From contig CM054141.1 in the NCBI GenBank assembly GCA_028751875.1, positions 73,385,501 through 73,449,500 on the forward strand: a stretch of DNA of 64,000 nt, given 5' to 3'. Below the pieces are notes generated by a model. The model was not told where the DNA came from, searched no databases, and saw only the letters and a list, made by a program, of their open reading frames with translations. Position numbers and translations under genes: made by a program. The DNA comes from Rapana venosa. Its lineage: Eukaryota; Mollusca; Gastropoda; Neogastropoda; Muricidae. Every line of letters begins with the position of its first letter. Positions within the stretch are counted from its first letter, which is position 1. This document shows, in pieces, positions 21,557-33,156 of this stretch.

Positions 21557-24500
21557 AGCCAGAGTAGCCATGTAGCCAACATGTAGCAAGAGTAGACATG
21601 TAGCCAACATGTAGCCAGAGTAGACATGTAGTCAGAGTAGACATGTAGCCAGAGTAGACATGTAGCCAGAGTAGGAATGTAGCTAGAGTAGACATGTAGC
21701 CAGAGTAGACATGTAGCCAGAGTAGACATGTAGTCAGAGCAGATATGTAGCAAACATGTAGCCAGAGTAGCCATGTAGCCAACATGTAGCCAGAGTAGAC
21801 ATGTAGCCAGAGTAGACATGTAGCCAGAGTAGACATGTAGTCAGAGTAGACATGTAGCCAAAGTAGCCATGTAGCCAGAAGAGACATGTAGCCAGAGTAG
21901 ACATGTAGCCAACATGTAGCCAGAGTAGACATGTAGCCAGAGTAGACATGTAGCCAGAGTAGACATGTAGCGAGAGTAGACACGTAGCCAACATGTAGCC
22001 AGAGTAGCCATGTAGCCAGAGTAGACAAATAGCCAGAGTAGACATATAGCCAGAGTAGACATGTAGCCAGAGTAGACACGTAGCCAACATGTAGCCAGAG
22101 TAGACATATAGCCAGAGTAGACATGTAGCCAGAGTAGACAAATAGCCAGAGTAGACATGTAGCCAGAGTAGACATGTAGCCAGAGTAGACACGTAGCCAA
22201 CATGTAGCCAGAGTAGACATATAGCCAGAGTAGACATGTAGCCAGAGTAGACATATAGCCAGAGTAGACATGTAGCCAGAGTAGACATGTAGCCAGAGTA
22301 GACACGTAGCCAGAGTAGACATGTAGCCAGAGTAGACATGTAGCCAGAGTAGACATGTAGCCAACATGTAGCCAGAGTAGACATGTAGCCAGAGTTGACA
22401 TGTAGTCAGAGTAGACATGTAGCCAGAGTAGACAGGTAGCCGAAATGTAGCCAGAGTAGACATGTAGCCAGAGTAGACATGTAGCCAGAGTAGACATGTA
22501 GCCAACATGTAGCCAGAGTAGGCATGTAGCCAACATGTAGCCAGAGTAGACATGTAGCCAGAGTAGACATGTAGCCAACATGTAAAAAGAGTAGGAATGT
22601 AGCCAACATGTAGCAAACATGTAGCAAGAGTAGACATGTAGCCAACATGTAGCAAGAGTAGACATGTAGCCAACATGTAGCAAGAGTAGACATGTAGCAA
22701 GAGTAGACATGTAGCCAGAGTAGACATGTAGCCAACATGTAGCCAACATGTAGCCAGACTAGACATGTAGCCAGAGTAGCGATGTAGCCAGAGTAGGCAT
22801 GTAGCGAGAGTAGACATGTAGCCAGAGTAGACATGTAGCGAGAGTAGACATGTAGCCAGAGTAGACATGTAGCAAGAGTAGCCATGTAGCCAGAGTAGAC
22901 ATGTACCCAGAGCCTTGTAGCCAGAGTAGACATGTAGCCAGAGTAGACATGTAGCCAACATGTAGCCAGAGTAGACATGTAGCCAGAGTAGACATGTAGC
23001 CAGAGTAGACATGTAGCCAGAGTAGCCATGTAGCCAGAGTAGACATGTAGCAACATGTAGCCAGAGTAGACATGTAGTAAGAGTAGGAATAAAGCCAGAG
23101 TAGACATGTAGTAAGAGTAGGAATAAAGCCAGAGTAGACATGTAGCCAACATGTAGCCAGAGTAGACATGTAGCCAACATGTAGCCAGAGTAGACATGTA
23201 GCAAGAGTAGGAATATAGCCAGCGTAGACATGTAGCCAACATGTAGCAAGAGTAGACATGTAGTCAACATGTAGCCAGAGTAGACATGTAGCCAACATGT
23301 AGCCAGAGTAGATATGTAGCAAGAGTAGACATGTAGCCAGAGTAGACATGTAGCCAACAAGTAGCCAGAGTAGACATGTAGCCAGAGTAGACATGTAGCC
23401 AGAGTATGTATGTAGCCAGAGTAGGTATGTAGCCAACATGTAGCCAGAGTAGACATGTAGCTAGAGTAGACATGTAGCCAGAGTAGACATGTAGCCAGAG
23501 TAGACATGTAGCAAGAGTAGACAAGTAGCCAACATGTAGCCAACATGTAGCAAGAGTAGACATGTAGCCAAGATGTAGCCAGAGTAGCCATGTAGCCAGA
23601 GTAGCCATGTAGCCAGAGTAGACATGTAGCCCGAGTAGACATGCAGCCAGAGTAGACATGTAGCAAGAGTAGGCATGTAGCTAACATGTAGGGAGAGTAG
23701 ACATGTAGCCAGAGTAGGCATGTAGCCAACATGTAGCCAGAGTAGACATGTAGCCAGAGTAGACATGTAGCCAGAGTAGCCACGTAGCCAGAGTAGACAT
23801 GTAGCCAGAGTAGACATGTAGCCAACATGTAGCCAGAGTAGACATGTAGCCAGAGTAGACATGTAGCCAGAGTAGCCATGTAGCCAGAGTACGCATGTAG
23901 CCAGAGTAGACATGTAGCAAGAGTAGCCATGTAGCCAGGGTAGACATGTAGCTAGTGTAGACAAGTAGGCAACAGTTAGCCAGAGTAGACATGTAGCCAA
24001 GATGTAGCCAGAGTAGCCATGTAGCCAGAGTAGACATGTAGCCAAGATGTAGCCAGAGTAGCCATGTAGCCAGAGTAGCCATGTAGCCAGAGTAGACATG
24101 TAGCCCGAGTAGACATGTAGCCCGAGTAGAAATGTAGCAAGAGTAGCATGTAGCGAACATGTAGCCAGAGTAGACATGTAGCCAGAGTAGGCATGTAGCC
24201 AAAATGTAGGAGAGTAGACATGTAGCCAGAGTAGGCATGTATCCAACATGTAGACAGAGTAGGCATGTAGCTAACAAGTAGGCAGAGTTAGTAAATTGTA
24301 GCCAAGAAGACATGTTGCCAGAGTTGGGCTGTAGCCAGAGTAGACATGTAGCCAGTAGGACATTTAGCCAGAGTAGCCATGTAGCCAGAGTAGACATGTA
24401 GCCAGAGTAGACATGTAGCCAACATGTAGCCAGAGTAGACATGTAGCCAGAGTAGACATGTAGCCAGAGTAGACATGTAGCAAGAGTAGACATGTAGCCA

Positions 24501-24735
24501 ACATGTAGCCAGAGTAGACATGTAGCCAGAGTAGACATGTAGCCAGAGTAGGTATGTAGCCAGAGTAGACATATAGCCAGAGTAGACATGTAGCCATAGT
24601 AGGCATATAGCCAACATGTAGCCAGAATAGGCATGTAGCCAGAATAGGCATATAGCCAACATGTAGCCAGAATAGGCATGTAGCCAGAATAGGCATATAG
24701 CCAACATGTAGCCAGAATAGGCATGTAGCCAACAT
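21557..24735. repeat. Minisatellite array, 17-bp unit with 11-bp variants, 3.2 kb
   Basis: Unit ACATGTAGCCAGAGTAG, with shorter CATGTAGCCAA units interspersed irregularly. Substitution variants are ATATAG, CACGTAG and AGCAAGAGTAG. The minus strand is open in all frames for up to 816 codons (STLATCLLWLHVYSGYM repeated with period 17 residues), purely because the unit has no stop. Terminal copies near 24240-24735 switch to CAGAATAGGCAT variants. Confidence 0.96.
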
Positions 24736-24740
24736 ATAGT

Positions 24741-24792
24741 ACACGGGTGCTTATTCATTATCCTCGAAATAAAAGAGTTTGTCATTGTCTCT
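24741..24792 (+). mobile_element. 3' end fragment of SINE family 1
   Basis: CTTATTCATTATCCTCGAAA followed by TAAAAGAGTTTGTCATTGTC matches the 3' end of the SINE at 14261 and the tails at 45545 and 47463. Only the last 50 bases remain. Confidence 0.7.
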
Positions 24793-24872
24793 CCCTCTCT
24801 CTCAGACTCTGTGTGTATGTATGTGTGTGTGTGTTTTGCAGTGTATTGCTTTATTGTTTGTGGTTTTTTCTT

Positions 24873-25030
24873 ATTGATACATTTTATTGTTACTGGTTGT
24901 AATAATGTTGTACTTAAATATTATTACAAAGTCGTTTTTGTTCCTAGATAGATGGCTTGATGAAAAAAGCCAAATGTAATGCTTATTTAGTGTACCATCT
25001 GGAAATAAACATTTGACTTGATTTGACTTT
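24873..25030 (+). mobile_element. Possible LINE 3' UTR and tail
   Basis: AT-rich sequence ending with AATAAA (about 25005) and CATTTGACTTGATTTGACTT. Short TTGACTTGAT-type tandem tails terminate several metazoan LINEs. No coding part remains, so identity is tentative. Confidence 0.35.
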
Positions 25031-25678
25031 ACCACAAACACACACAACAACACACACACACACGCGCGCGCGCGCGCCGCGCGCGCGCACGCGCACTCTC
25101 ACACCCCACACACTCACACACAACACAATCACACACACACACACTCACACAACACTCTCTCTCAATACACACACACATAAACACACATATACACCAAAAC
25201 TCACCACACACACTCTCTCTCTCATACACATATACACACATATACACACATACAAACATATACACACATACACACATGTACACACATATACACACAACAC
25301 AACAAACACACATTACACACATACACACACATAAAACAAAATACACACAATACACACAAATACACCAATTACACACATACACAATATACACAAAATACAA
25401 CACATATATACACATACACACACATTACACACAAATAATTTTGCAATACAAAAAAATATATCACACACATATAATAAAACACAAATACACACACATATGC
25501 ACACACATATACGCTCAACATACAAACCACATACACGTATGCACAACACATACAAACACATACACACACACACACACACACAAACACATACACACACAAA
25601 ACACACCACAAACAACACACAACAAACACACACAAACACCAACAAAACAAACACATACAAAACACAAACACCACACAA

Positions 25679-25722
<44 letters not shown>

Positions 25723-25735
25723 GCACGCACACACT
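25030..25735. repeat. Compound CA/TACA-rich microsatellite
   Basis: CA repeat with ATACACAC, CTCT, AAACAC and GCGCGC interruptions. The block at 25060-25092 is CG-alternating. Confidence 0.92.
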
Positions 25736-25779
25736 TTGTGGTTTCATTCGCAACTTGGCTCGGCTAGCATACACAGCAT

Positions 25780-26800
25780 AAAGATGACGACGACAAGAAG
25801 ACAAAGAATGGTGATGATGACGACGACAAGAAGACAAAGAATGGTGATGATGACGACGACAAGAAGACAAAGAATGGTGATGATGACGACGACAAGAAGA
25901 CAAAAATGGTGATGATGACGACGACAAGAAGACAAAGAATGATTTATGATGATGACGACAGAAAACAAAGATGGTGATGATGAAGACGACAAAGACAAAA
26001 AATGGTGATGATGACGACGACAAGAAGACAAAGAATGGTGATGATGATGACGACGACAAGAAGACAAAGAATGGTGATGATGACGACGACAAGAAGACAA
26101 AGAATGGTGATGATGATGACGACGACAAGAAGACAAAGAATGGTGATGATGACGACGACAAGAAGACAAAGATGGTGATGATGACGACGACAAGACGACA
26201 AAGAATGGTGATGATGACGACAAGAAGACAAAGAATGGTGATGATGATGATGACGACAAGAAGACAAAGAATGGTGATGATGACGACGACAAGAAGACAA
26301 AGATGGTGATGATGACGACAAGAAGACAAAGATGGTGATGATGACGACAAGAAGACAAAGATGGTGATGATGACGACAAGAAGACAAAGAATGGTGATGA
26401 TGATGATGACGACAAGAAGACAAAGAATGGTGATGATGATGACGACAAGAAGACAAAGAATGGTGATGATGATGATGACGACGACAAGAAGACAAAGAAT
26501 GGTGATGATGATGATGATGACGACAAGAAAACAAAGAATGGTGATGATGATGACGACAAGAAGACAAAGAATGGTGATGATGATGATGACGACGACAAGA
26601 AGACAAAGAATGGTGATGATGATGACGACAAGAAGACAAAGAATGGTGATGATGATGACGACGACAAGAAGACAAAGAATGGTGATGATGATGATGATGA
26701 CGACAAGAAGACAAAGATGGTGATGATGACGACAAGAAGACAAAGATGGTGATGATGACGGCAAGAAGACAAAGATGGTGATGATGACGACAATGAAAGA
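25780..26800. repeat. Minisatellite array, 33-bp unit (Asp/Lys-rich in one frame)
   Basis: Core GACGACAAGAAGACAAAGAA plus TGGTGATGATGAC. Unit length varies by multiples of three (30, 33, 36, 39) through ATG/GAC gain or loss, but several copies have lost one A (AAAGATGG) and shift frame. One plus frame reads DDDDDKKTKNG repeatedly. The frameshifted copies argue against selection on protein. Minus frames read Ser/Leu/Val-rich artefacts. Confidence 0.95.
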
Positions 26801-26894
26801 AACACTGGTGATGACGACGACGACAACGATGATAATGATGACCCAGAAATCCTCCAGACACTGGTGAATGAAGTGAAGTACTGCAACTGGCGAT
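26801..26894 (+). other. Non-repeat edge with short acidic open frame
   Basis: The plus strand reads TGDDDDDNDDNDDPEILQTL followed by VNEVKYCNWR and a stop. It is non-repetitive in its last 20 codons. It may be a diverged edge of the satellite or a fragment of an acidic coding exon. There is not enough to decide. Confidence 0.2.
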
Positions 26895-27237
26895 GACGAT
26901 GATGATGATGACGACGACAATGTCGATGATGATGGGGTTTATGATGATGATGATGAAGATGATATGATTTATGATGATAGATTGGGTATGGAAAGATGAT
27001 GATGATGAGACGACGACGACGACGACGACGACGACAATGACGATGATGATGACAATGATGATGATGATAATGATGACAATGACGATGATGACGACGACAA
27101 TGTCGATGATGATGATGACGATGACGACGACGATGACGATGATGATGACGACGATGACAATGATGACGATGACAATGACGACGACGACGATGACGACGAC
27201 GACGACGGTGACGACGGTGACGGTGATGCTGACTCAC
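26895..27237. repeat. (GAT/GAC)n trinucleotide block
   Basis: GAT and GAC trinucleotides over about 340 bases. The minus strand is a poly-Ser/poly-Val artefact. It lies immediately 3' (minus sense) of a GTGAGT donor, i.e. at the start of an intron if the adjoining exon is real. Confidence 0.9.
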
Positions 27238-27424
27238 AGGATTCCGAGAAGAGCTGCAGACAGTGGCGGAGGAAGGTCAGCAGGCTGGGGGCCTCGTCCT
27301 CTGCCTCCCGCAGCTGTGCAGCAGCGAGCCGTAGTCCCCCCCCCGCTGCTGTCCCCCCTCCTCCTGCCCCCCCGCCCCCCACCCCGCCAACCCCCTGCCG
27401 CTGCCGTACAGGCTGCCTTCAGCC
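27238..27424 (-). CDS. Candidate upstream exon of the TMEM272-like gene
   Basis: On the minus strand a frame reads AAQLREAEDEAPSLLTFLRH then CLQLFSES and ends in phase 1 at a consensus donor GTGAGT (27237-27232). That segment resembles the cytosolic stretch just before TM1 in TMEM272-like proteins (L-R/K-x-A-x-x-x-S-x-x-x-F). Upstream, a different frame reads GSLYGSGRGLAGWG, then GGDYGSLL, typical of the Gly/Pro-rich N-terminal region. The two are joined only by inferring a one-base loss near the CTGCTGCA at about 27318-27325 or in the G-run. It has the same strand and intron phase as the 7847-8283 exon, but the TM1 exon between them was not found. The 5' limit is unclear. Confidence 0.42.
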
Positions 27425-27444
27425 CCCACCCCCCCGCAACCAGC

Positions 27445-27449
<5 letters not shown>

Positions 27450-27481
<32 letters not shown>

Positions 27482-27606
27482 ACAACACACACACACACAC
27501 AACGCACACACACACACACACACACACATACACACACATACACACACACACACCACACGCACACCACACACGCACGCACGCAACACACACACACAAAAAC
27601 ACACAC
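27450..27606. repeat. (CA)n microsatellite
   Basis: CA repeat with CG, TA and CC interruptions, upstream (minus sense) of the candidate exon. Confidence 0.95.
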
Positions 27607-27650
27607 TGGCTAGAATTGCTGTAGCCACACTGAGGATAAAAGCAGAGTCA

Positions 27651-29030
27651 CTGAAGGAACAAGATGGCTATGCAGCAACACTGAAGGAACAAGATGGCTA
27701 TGCAGCAACACTGAAGGAACAAGATGGCTATGCAGCAACACTGAAGGAACAAGATGGCTATGCAGCAACACTGAAGGAACAAGATGGCTATGCAGCAACA
27801 CTGAAGGAACACCATGGCTATGCAGCAACACTGAAGGAACACCATGGCTATGCAGCAACACTGAAGGAACAAGATGGCTATGCAGCAACACTGAAGGAAC
27901 AAGATGGCTATGCAGCAACACTGAAGGAACACCATGGCTATGCAGCAACACTGAAGGAACAAGATGGCTATGCAGCAACACTGAAGGAACAAGATGGCTA
28001 TGCAGCAACACTGAAGGAACACCATGGCTATGCAGCAACACTGAAGGAACAAGATGGCTATGCAGCAACACTGAAGGAACAAGATGGCTATGCAGCAACA
28101 CTGAAGGAACACCATGGCTATGCAGCAACACTGAAGGAACAAGATGGCTATGCAGCAACACTGAAGGAACAAGATGGCTATGCAGCAACACTGAAGGAAC
28201 AAGATGGCTATGCAGCAACACTGAAGGAACAAGATGGCTATGCAGCAACACTGAAGGAACAAGATGGCTATGCAGCAACACTGAAGGAACAAGATGGCTA
28301 TGCAGCAACACTGAAGGAACACCATGGCTTGCGCAACACTAAAGGAACAAGAGGCTATGCAGCAACACGAAGGAACAAGATGGCTATGCAGCAACACTGA
28401 AGGAACACCATGGCTATGCAGCAACACTGAAGGAACAAGATGGCTATGCAGCAACACTGAAGGAACAAGATGGCTATGCAGCAACACTGAAGGAACAAGA
28501 TGGCTATGCAGCAACACTGAAGGAACACCATGGCTATACAGCAACACTGAAGGAACATAATGGCTATGCAGCAACACTGAAGGAACAAGATGGCTATGCA
28601 GCAACACTGAAGGAACAAGATGGCTATGCAGCAACACTGAAGGAACACCATGGCTATGCAGCAACACTGAAGGACAAGATGGCTATGCAGCAACACTGAA
28701 GGAACAAAATGGCTTTTGCACAACACTGAAGGGAACAAGATGGCTATGCAGCAACACTGAAGGAACAAGATGGCTATGCAGCAACACTGAAGGAACAAGA
28801 TGGCTATGCAGCAACACTGAAGGAACACCATGGCTATGCAGCAACACTGAAGAAACAAGATGGCTATGCAGCAACACTGAAGGAACAAGATGGCTATGCA
28901 GCAACACTGAAGGAACAAGATGGCTATGCAGCAACACTGAAGGAACAAGATGGCTATGCAGCAACACTGAAGGAACACCATGGCTATGCAGCAACACTGA
29001 AGGAACAAGATGGCTATGCAGCAACACTGG
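27651..29030. repeat. 30-bp minisatellite with higher-order structure
   Basis: Core CTGAAGGAACAAGATGGCTA plus TGCAGCAACA, with a B variant carrying ACCAT for AAGAT. From 27651 to 28320 copies are otherwise almost invariant, and the order of variants includes three consecutive A-A-B triplets (27871-28140), i.e. a 90-bp higher-order unit. One plus frame reads LKEQDGYAAT/LKEHHGYAAT without stop for about 670 bases, until indels at 28327-28375. It has no flanking coding context. Confidence 0.95.
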
Positions 29031-29960
29031 GGGACATCACTATGCAGCAACACTGGGGGACATCACTATGCAGCAACACTGAGGACAACATCACTATATA
29101 GCCACACTGAGGACAACATCACTATATAGCCACACTGAGGACAACATCACTATATAGCCACACTGAGGACATCACTATATAGCCACACTGAGGACATCAC
29201 TATATAGCCACACTGAGGACAACATCACTATATAGCCACACTGAGGACATCACTATATAGCCACACTGAGGACAACATCACTATATAGCCACACTGAGGA
29301 CAACATCACTATATAGCCACACTGAGGACAACATCACTATATAGCCACACTGAGGACATCACTATATAGCCACACTGAGGACATCACTATATAGCCACAC
29401 TGAGGACAACATCACTATATAGCCACACTGAGGACATCACTATATAGCCACACTGAGGACAACATCACTATATAGCCACACTGAGGACAACATCACTATA
29501 TAGCCACACTGAGGACAACATCACTATATAGCCACACTGAGGACAACATCACGTTGTAACCACACCGAATACAACATCACTATGCAACCACACCGAATAC
29601 AACATCACTATGCAACCACACCGAATACAACATCACTATGTAGCTATGCTGAGGACAACATCGATATGTAGCCACACTGAGGACAACATCACTATGTAGC
29701 CACACTGAGGACAACATCACGTTGTAACCACACCGAATACAACATCACTATGTGGCTACACTGAGGACAACATCACTATGTAGTCACACTAAGGACAACA
29801 TCACTTTGTAACCACACTATGGAGCAACACCACTATGTAGCAACACCGAGAACAACATCACTATGTGGCCGCACTGAAAACATCACTATGTGGCCACACT
29901 GAGAACAACATCACTATGTGGCCACACTGAGGACAACATCACTATGTGGCCACACTGAGA
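29031..29960. repeat. 28/25-bp minisatellite derived from the 30-bp array
   Basis: Core CACTGAGGACAACATCAC plus TATATAGCCA. 25-bp copies lack ACA. The first units (29020-29085) are hybrids, TATGCAGCAACACTG joined to GGGGACATCAC, so this array grew out of the adjoining 30-bp one. After 29540 copies are heterogeneous (TGTAACCACACCGAATACAA). Confidence 0.93.
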
Positions 29961-30010
29961 ACAACATAAGGACAGGCAGAATATTCTCGTGTTTGACCTG
30001 ACACAAAACG

Positions 30011-30258
30011 TGTACGTTGTACACCCGTACTCTGACACCAGCAGTGTGTACACCCGTACTCTGACACCAGCAGTGTGTACACCCGTACTCTGACACCAGC
30101 AGTGTGTACACCCGTACTCTGACACCAGCAGTGTGTACACCCGTACTCTGACACCAGCAGTGTGTACACACGTACTCCGACACCAGCAGTGTGTACACCC
30201 GTACTCTGACACCAGCAATGTGTACACCCGTACTCTGACACCAGCAGTGTGTACACCC
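30011..30258. repeat. Minisatellite, 29-bp unit, about 8.5 copies
   Basis: Core GTACTCTGACACCAGCA plus GTGTGTACACCC. Very homogeneous, with three point variants. Confidence 0.95.
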
Positions 30259-31318
30259 GTTGTTGTGGTGATTGTCATTGAGTGTCTTGTGTCGATGCAG
30301 TGCTTGGATGGTTGGTTCTTGAATAAATTAGTTCAGAGTGGTTTTGAGGGAGGCTTCCTTTTTCTGAAGGTTTATTGTCTATTAGGCAGACTTAGGATTC
30401 TCCTTTAGTGAACAATAGGATGTTTTATTTAATATATATTTTTAAATGCTCATGTTTTTGTCTAGAGAGTTCTCACTTGTGTTTAGAACACTCAAAATTT
30501 CTTAAGTTTCAATTGACATGGGCGAGTCCTGAGTGAATTGGGACTTAGTGCAATGTGGCGTGTGAAGCAGCCGTGTGTGGTTGTTGTTGGTTTTCTGTAA
30601 GGACAGTTCTCGTTTGTGGAAGAATGTTTCAGGTATTTTAACATTACTGTATTTGATGTAAACGATTAAGACATCAGTCACCGTTTAGATTCAAAATGTA
30701 AATGATTCCTTAGATATACAGGGTGGAGTTTTGGGTGTAAACAATTTGTCAACCTGGAGGACACCAGGGAAGTAACCCTAGTTGCCTTAACACTAGTTAT
30801 GGGTCTATGCTGAGGAACAGCAAGTATTGCCTGTTCCAGGTTCCTGGGGGCGCCTCCAGCGGTGGAGTCGTGCCTGGAGAGAGTGCAGCCCGGTGTGCCC
30901 TGAGGAGTTGCCCACAGCTTGTCCTTCACCCTCTGTCCCGTTATCCCCTGGATCCACCTTTTTCCCCCACGACCCGTTTCCCTTCTCCCTGCTGCCCTGT
31001 CCACCCGTGACCCTCACTGAGGACTCCAGCCTGCCCTGAGCTACCCCACGGTGACCGTGCGTGGGAAGAAGGTTGTGACTGTGAGGAAGTGGGAGGGGAA
31101 CATTCCTCAAGCTGGTTTCAGAACTGTGCGGAAGAGGGGAGGGGATTATAAAGTTGGGACTTAAGAGTGTGTGTGTGTTGTGTATCTGTGTGTGTGAAAG
31201 TGGATTAAAGTTTTTGTCTGATGTGGTTGTTTTGGTTTTTGGAAAGTAAAGTCTGGAACTTTTCTTCTGGTTTCTGTGTTTGTTGATGTCGAGAAGATAG
31301 AGAGTGCATGGGTGGGGG
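30259..31318. other. Unique 1-kb region, possible degraded LTR
   Basis: No gene is recognised. Between about 30744 (TGTCAACC) and 31287 (GTTGATG) lies a GC-rich stretch. A TATA-like TTATAAA at about 31147, a GT run and ATTAAA at about 31204 follow in the order expected for a solo LTR. The termini are not a perfect TG..CA pair and no target duplication is evident, so this is weak. Short frames here (67-108 codons) show no family motifs. Confidence 0.2.
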
Positions 31319-32343
31319 TTTAGCCACAATCCCTTACGAATCTCATGTCATCATCTGCTCCCATAACCCCCTCCGGGGTCGTAGGGGCACTGCATTGACG
31401 AACGTTGCACCAGCTGGCTCCATTAGCGGCGGTTGTGTGCAAGTGCCTGGGTTGTGGAGAAGCTCTTCCCTGTCCATTCAGTGATGTTGTCTGCCCATTT
31501 CTTCCTCTGTCTGCCTCGCCTTCTCTTCCCCTGCACTGTTCCCTGCAGTATGGTTTTGGACAGCCCATCTGATCTAGTCACATGTCCGTACCATCTGAGC
31601 TTCCTTTTCTTGACTGTGGTCAGCAGGTTTTCGTAGTGCTTTACTTGTTGGGTGATGGTTTGTAGGACTTAGCTGTTGGTAGTGTGGTCCATATATGAAA
31701 TGCTAAGGAGTCTTCTGAGGCATCTCATCTTTAGAGCCTGGATCCTCCTTTGTAGATCTGCATTCAATGTCCAGGATTCGCACGCATACAGATATGTAGA
31801 GATGACTAGTGCATGCAGTAGCTTGACCTTGGTCCTGAGAGAAATGTGTTTTGGTCTTTCCAGATAGTCTTGAGCTTTGCCATTGCTGCTATTGCTTGTG
31901 CAGCTCTTGCGAGGATTTCGTTTTTTAACCTTCTTCACTGATAATAGCTCCAAGGTACTTGAAGTGATCTACAACCTCAAGTTCTTTTCCACTGACTTTG
32001 ATCTTAGTAGTGATTGGCTGGACACTGTTTTTCATGAGCTTTGTTTTCTCGGCACTGATCTCCATGCCATATCTGGAGGATGTTTTGTCCAGGTGGTACT
32101 CTAGGTTGGCTAGTTCCTGTTCATTTCATGCAAGTCCGTCGATGTCATCAGCAAACCTGAAGTTGGTGATTATCCGCCCTCCAATTGACTGTGCCAGAGT
32201 GATCTTCTAAGGCATCAGTCATTATGCGCTCAAGGAAGACATTAAAAAGTGTTTGCGATAGGAGACAGCCTTGACGAACTCCCACTGAGGTACGGAACCA
32301 CTCTCCAACTATGTCTTGGAAAAGCACTGCGCTGGGGCTTTTG

Positions 32344-32748
32344 TTATAGCTCTTTCATGGTCCGAATGATCTTTTGTCCCATGTTGTATTTCTTCATCGT
32401 GGCCCATAATGCGTCGTGCCATACACGGTCAAACGCCTTTTTGAAGTCTATGAAGATGTGGTACAGTTTCTGTTGGTGCTGGCTGTATTTCTCGCACAGA
32501 ACTCGCAGGTTGAATATTTGTTCTGTGGTGCTTCTGTTTGGGCGGAAGCCTGCCTGTTCTTCAGCGATGATCTTTTCTGCCCGTGGCTTTAGTCTGTTCA
32601 AGATGACTTTTAACATCACTTTACTGGCATGGTTTATGAGACTGATCGATAGTTTTGGCATTGCTGTAGATTGCTCTTGGGGAGCATGATGATGAGTGAT
32701 TGGGTCCAAGGTGTTGGCCACTCTCCAGTCTGCCAGATCTTGTTGCAA
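32344..32748 (-). pseudogene. Reverse transcriptase fragment of the degraded LINE
   Basis: A 134-codon minus frame holds the fingers/palm start with LSISLINHASKVMLKVILNR, the AGFRPNRSTTEQIF box and motif A, FIDFKKAFDRVWHD. It terminates after IRTMKEL where motif B should follow. The remaining palm is present only as out-of-frame scraps to about 32150. Confidence 0.8.
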
Positions 32749-33156
32749 ATTCTTGTGAGGATGTCTGTCACTTTCCCCCCCTGTATTTGATCAGCTCTGC
32801 TGGGATGTTGTCCATGCCTGCATCTTTCCCATTTTTCGGTGATTTGATTGCTGCCTCAACCTCTTCACGAAGGATAGGAAAGTCATCATCTTCTGACGAG
32901 TCCTGACTTGTAAGTACACTGGGGTCACCTTGTGTCTGATGGTTGTAGAGCTCTGAACAGTACTCTGTCCATCTGTTAATGATATCTTTTTCCTCTGTGA
33001 GGCAGTTTCCGTCTTTGTTTTCGATGCTTGTGACTCTTGTCTATTTCTGCTGTGTGAGCTCTTTCACAATTTGATAGGCTCTTCTGCTGTTGTTCTTGGT
33101 CAAATTTTCTTCAATATCTGAACATTGTTTCTCAACCCATTCTTCTTTGGCCTTTT

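Noticed and set aside
21480..23930. 816-codon minus-strand frame (LATCLLWLHVYSGYM repeats)
   Set aside because: It is stop-free because the 17-bp unit contains no minus-strand stop in any frame. Overlapping frames in other registers read the same peptide.
25313..27237. Long Ser/Leu/Val-rich minus frames of 300-535 codons
   Set aside because: They span a CA microsatellite, the 33-bp satellite and GAY repeats. Composition alone explains them.
27651..28320. Protein of LKEQDGYAAT repeats
   Set aside because: No start codon, frame lost at 28327, and identical units are better explained by recent satellite amplification.
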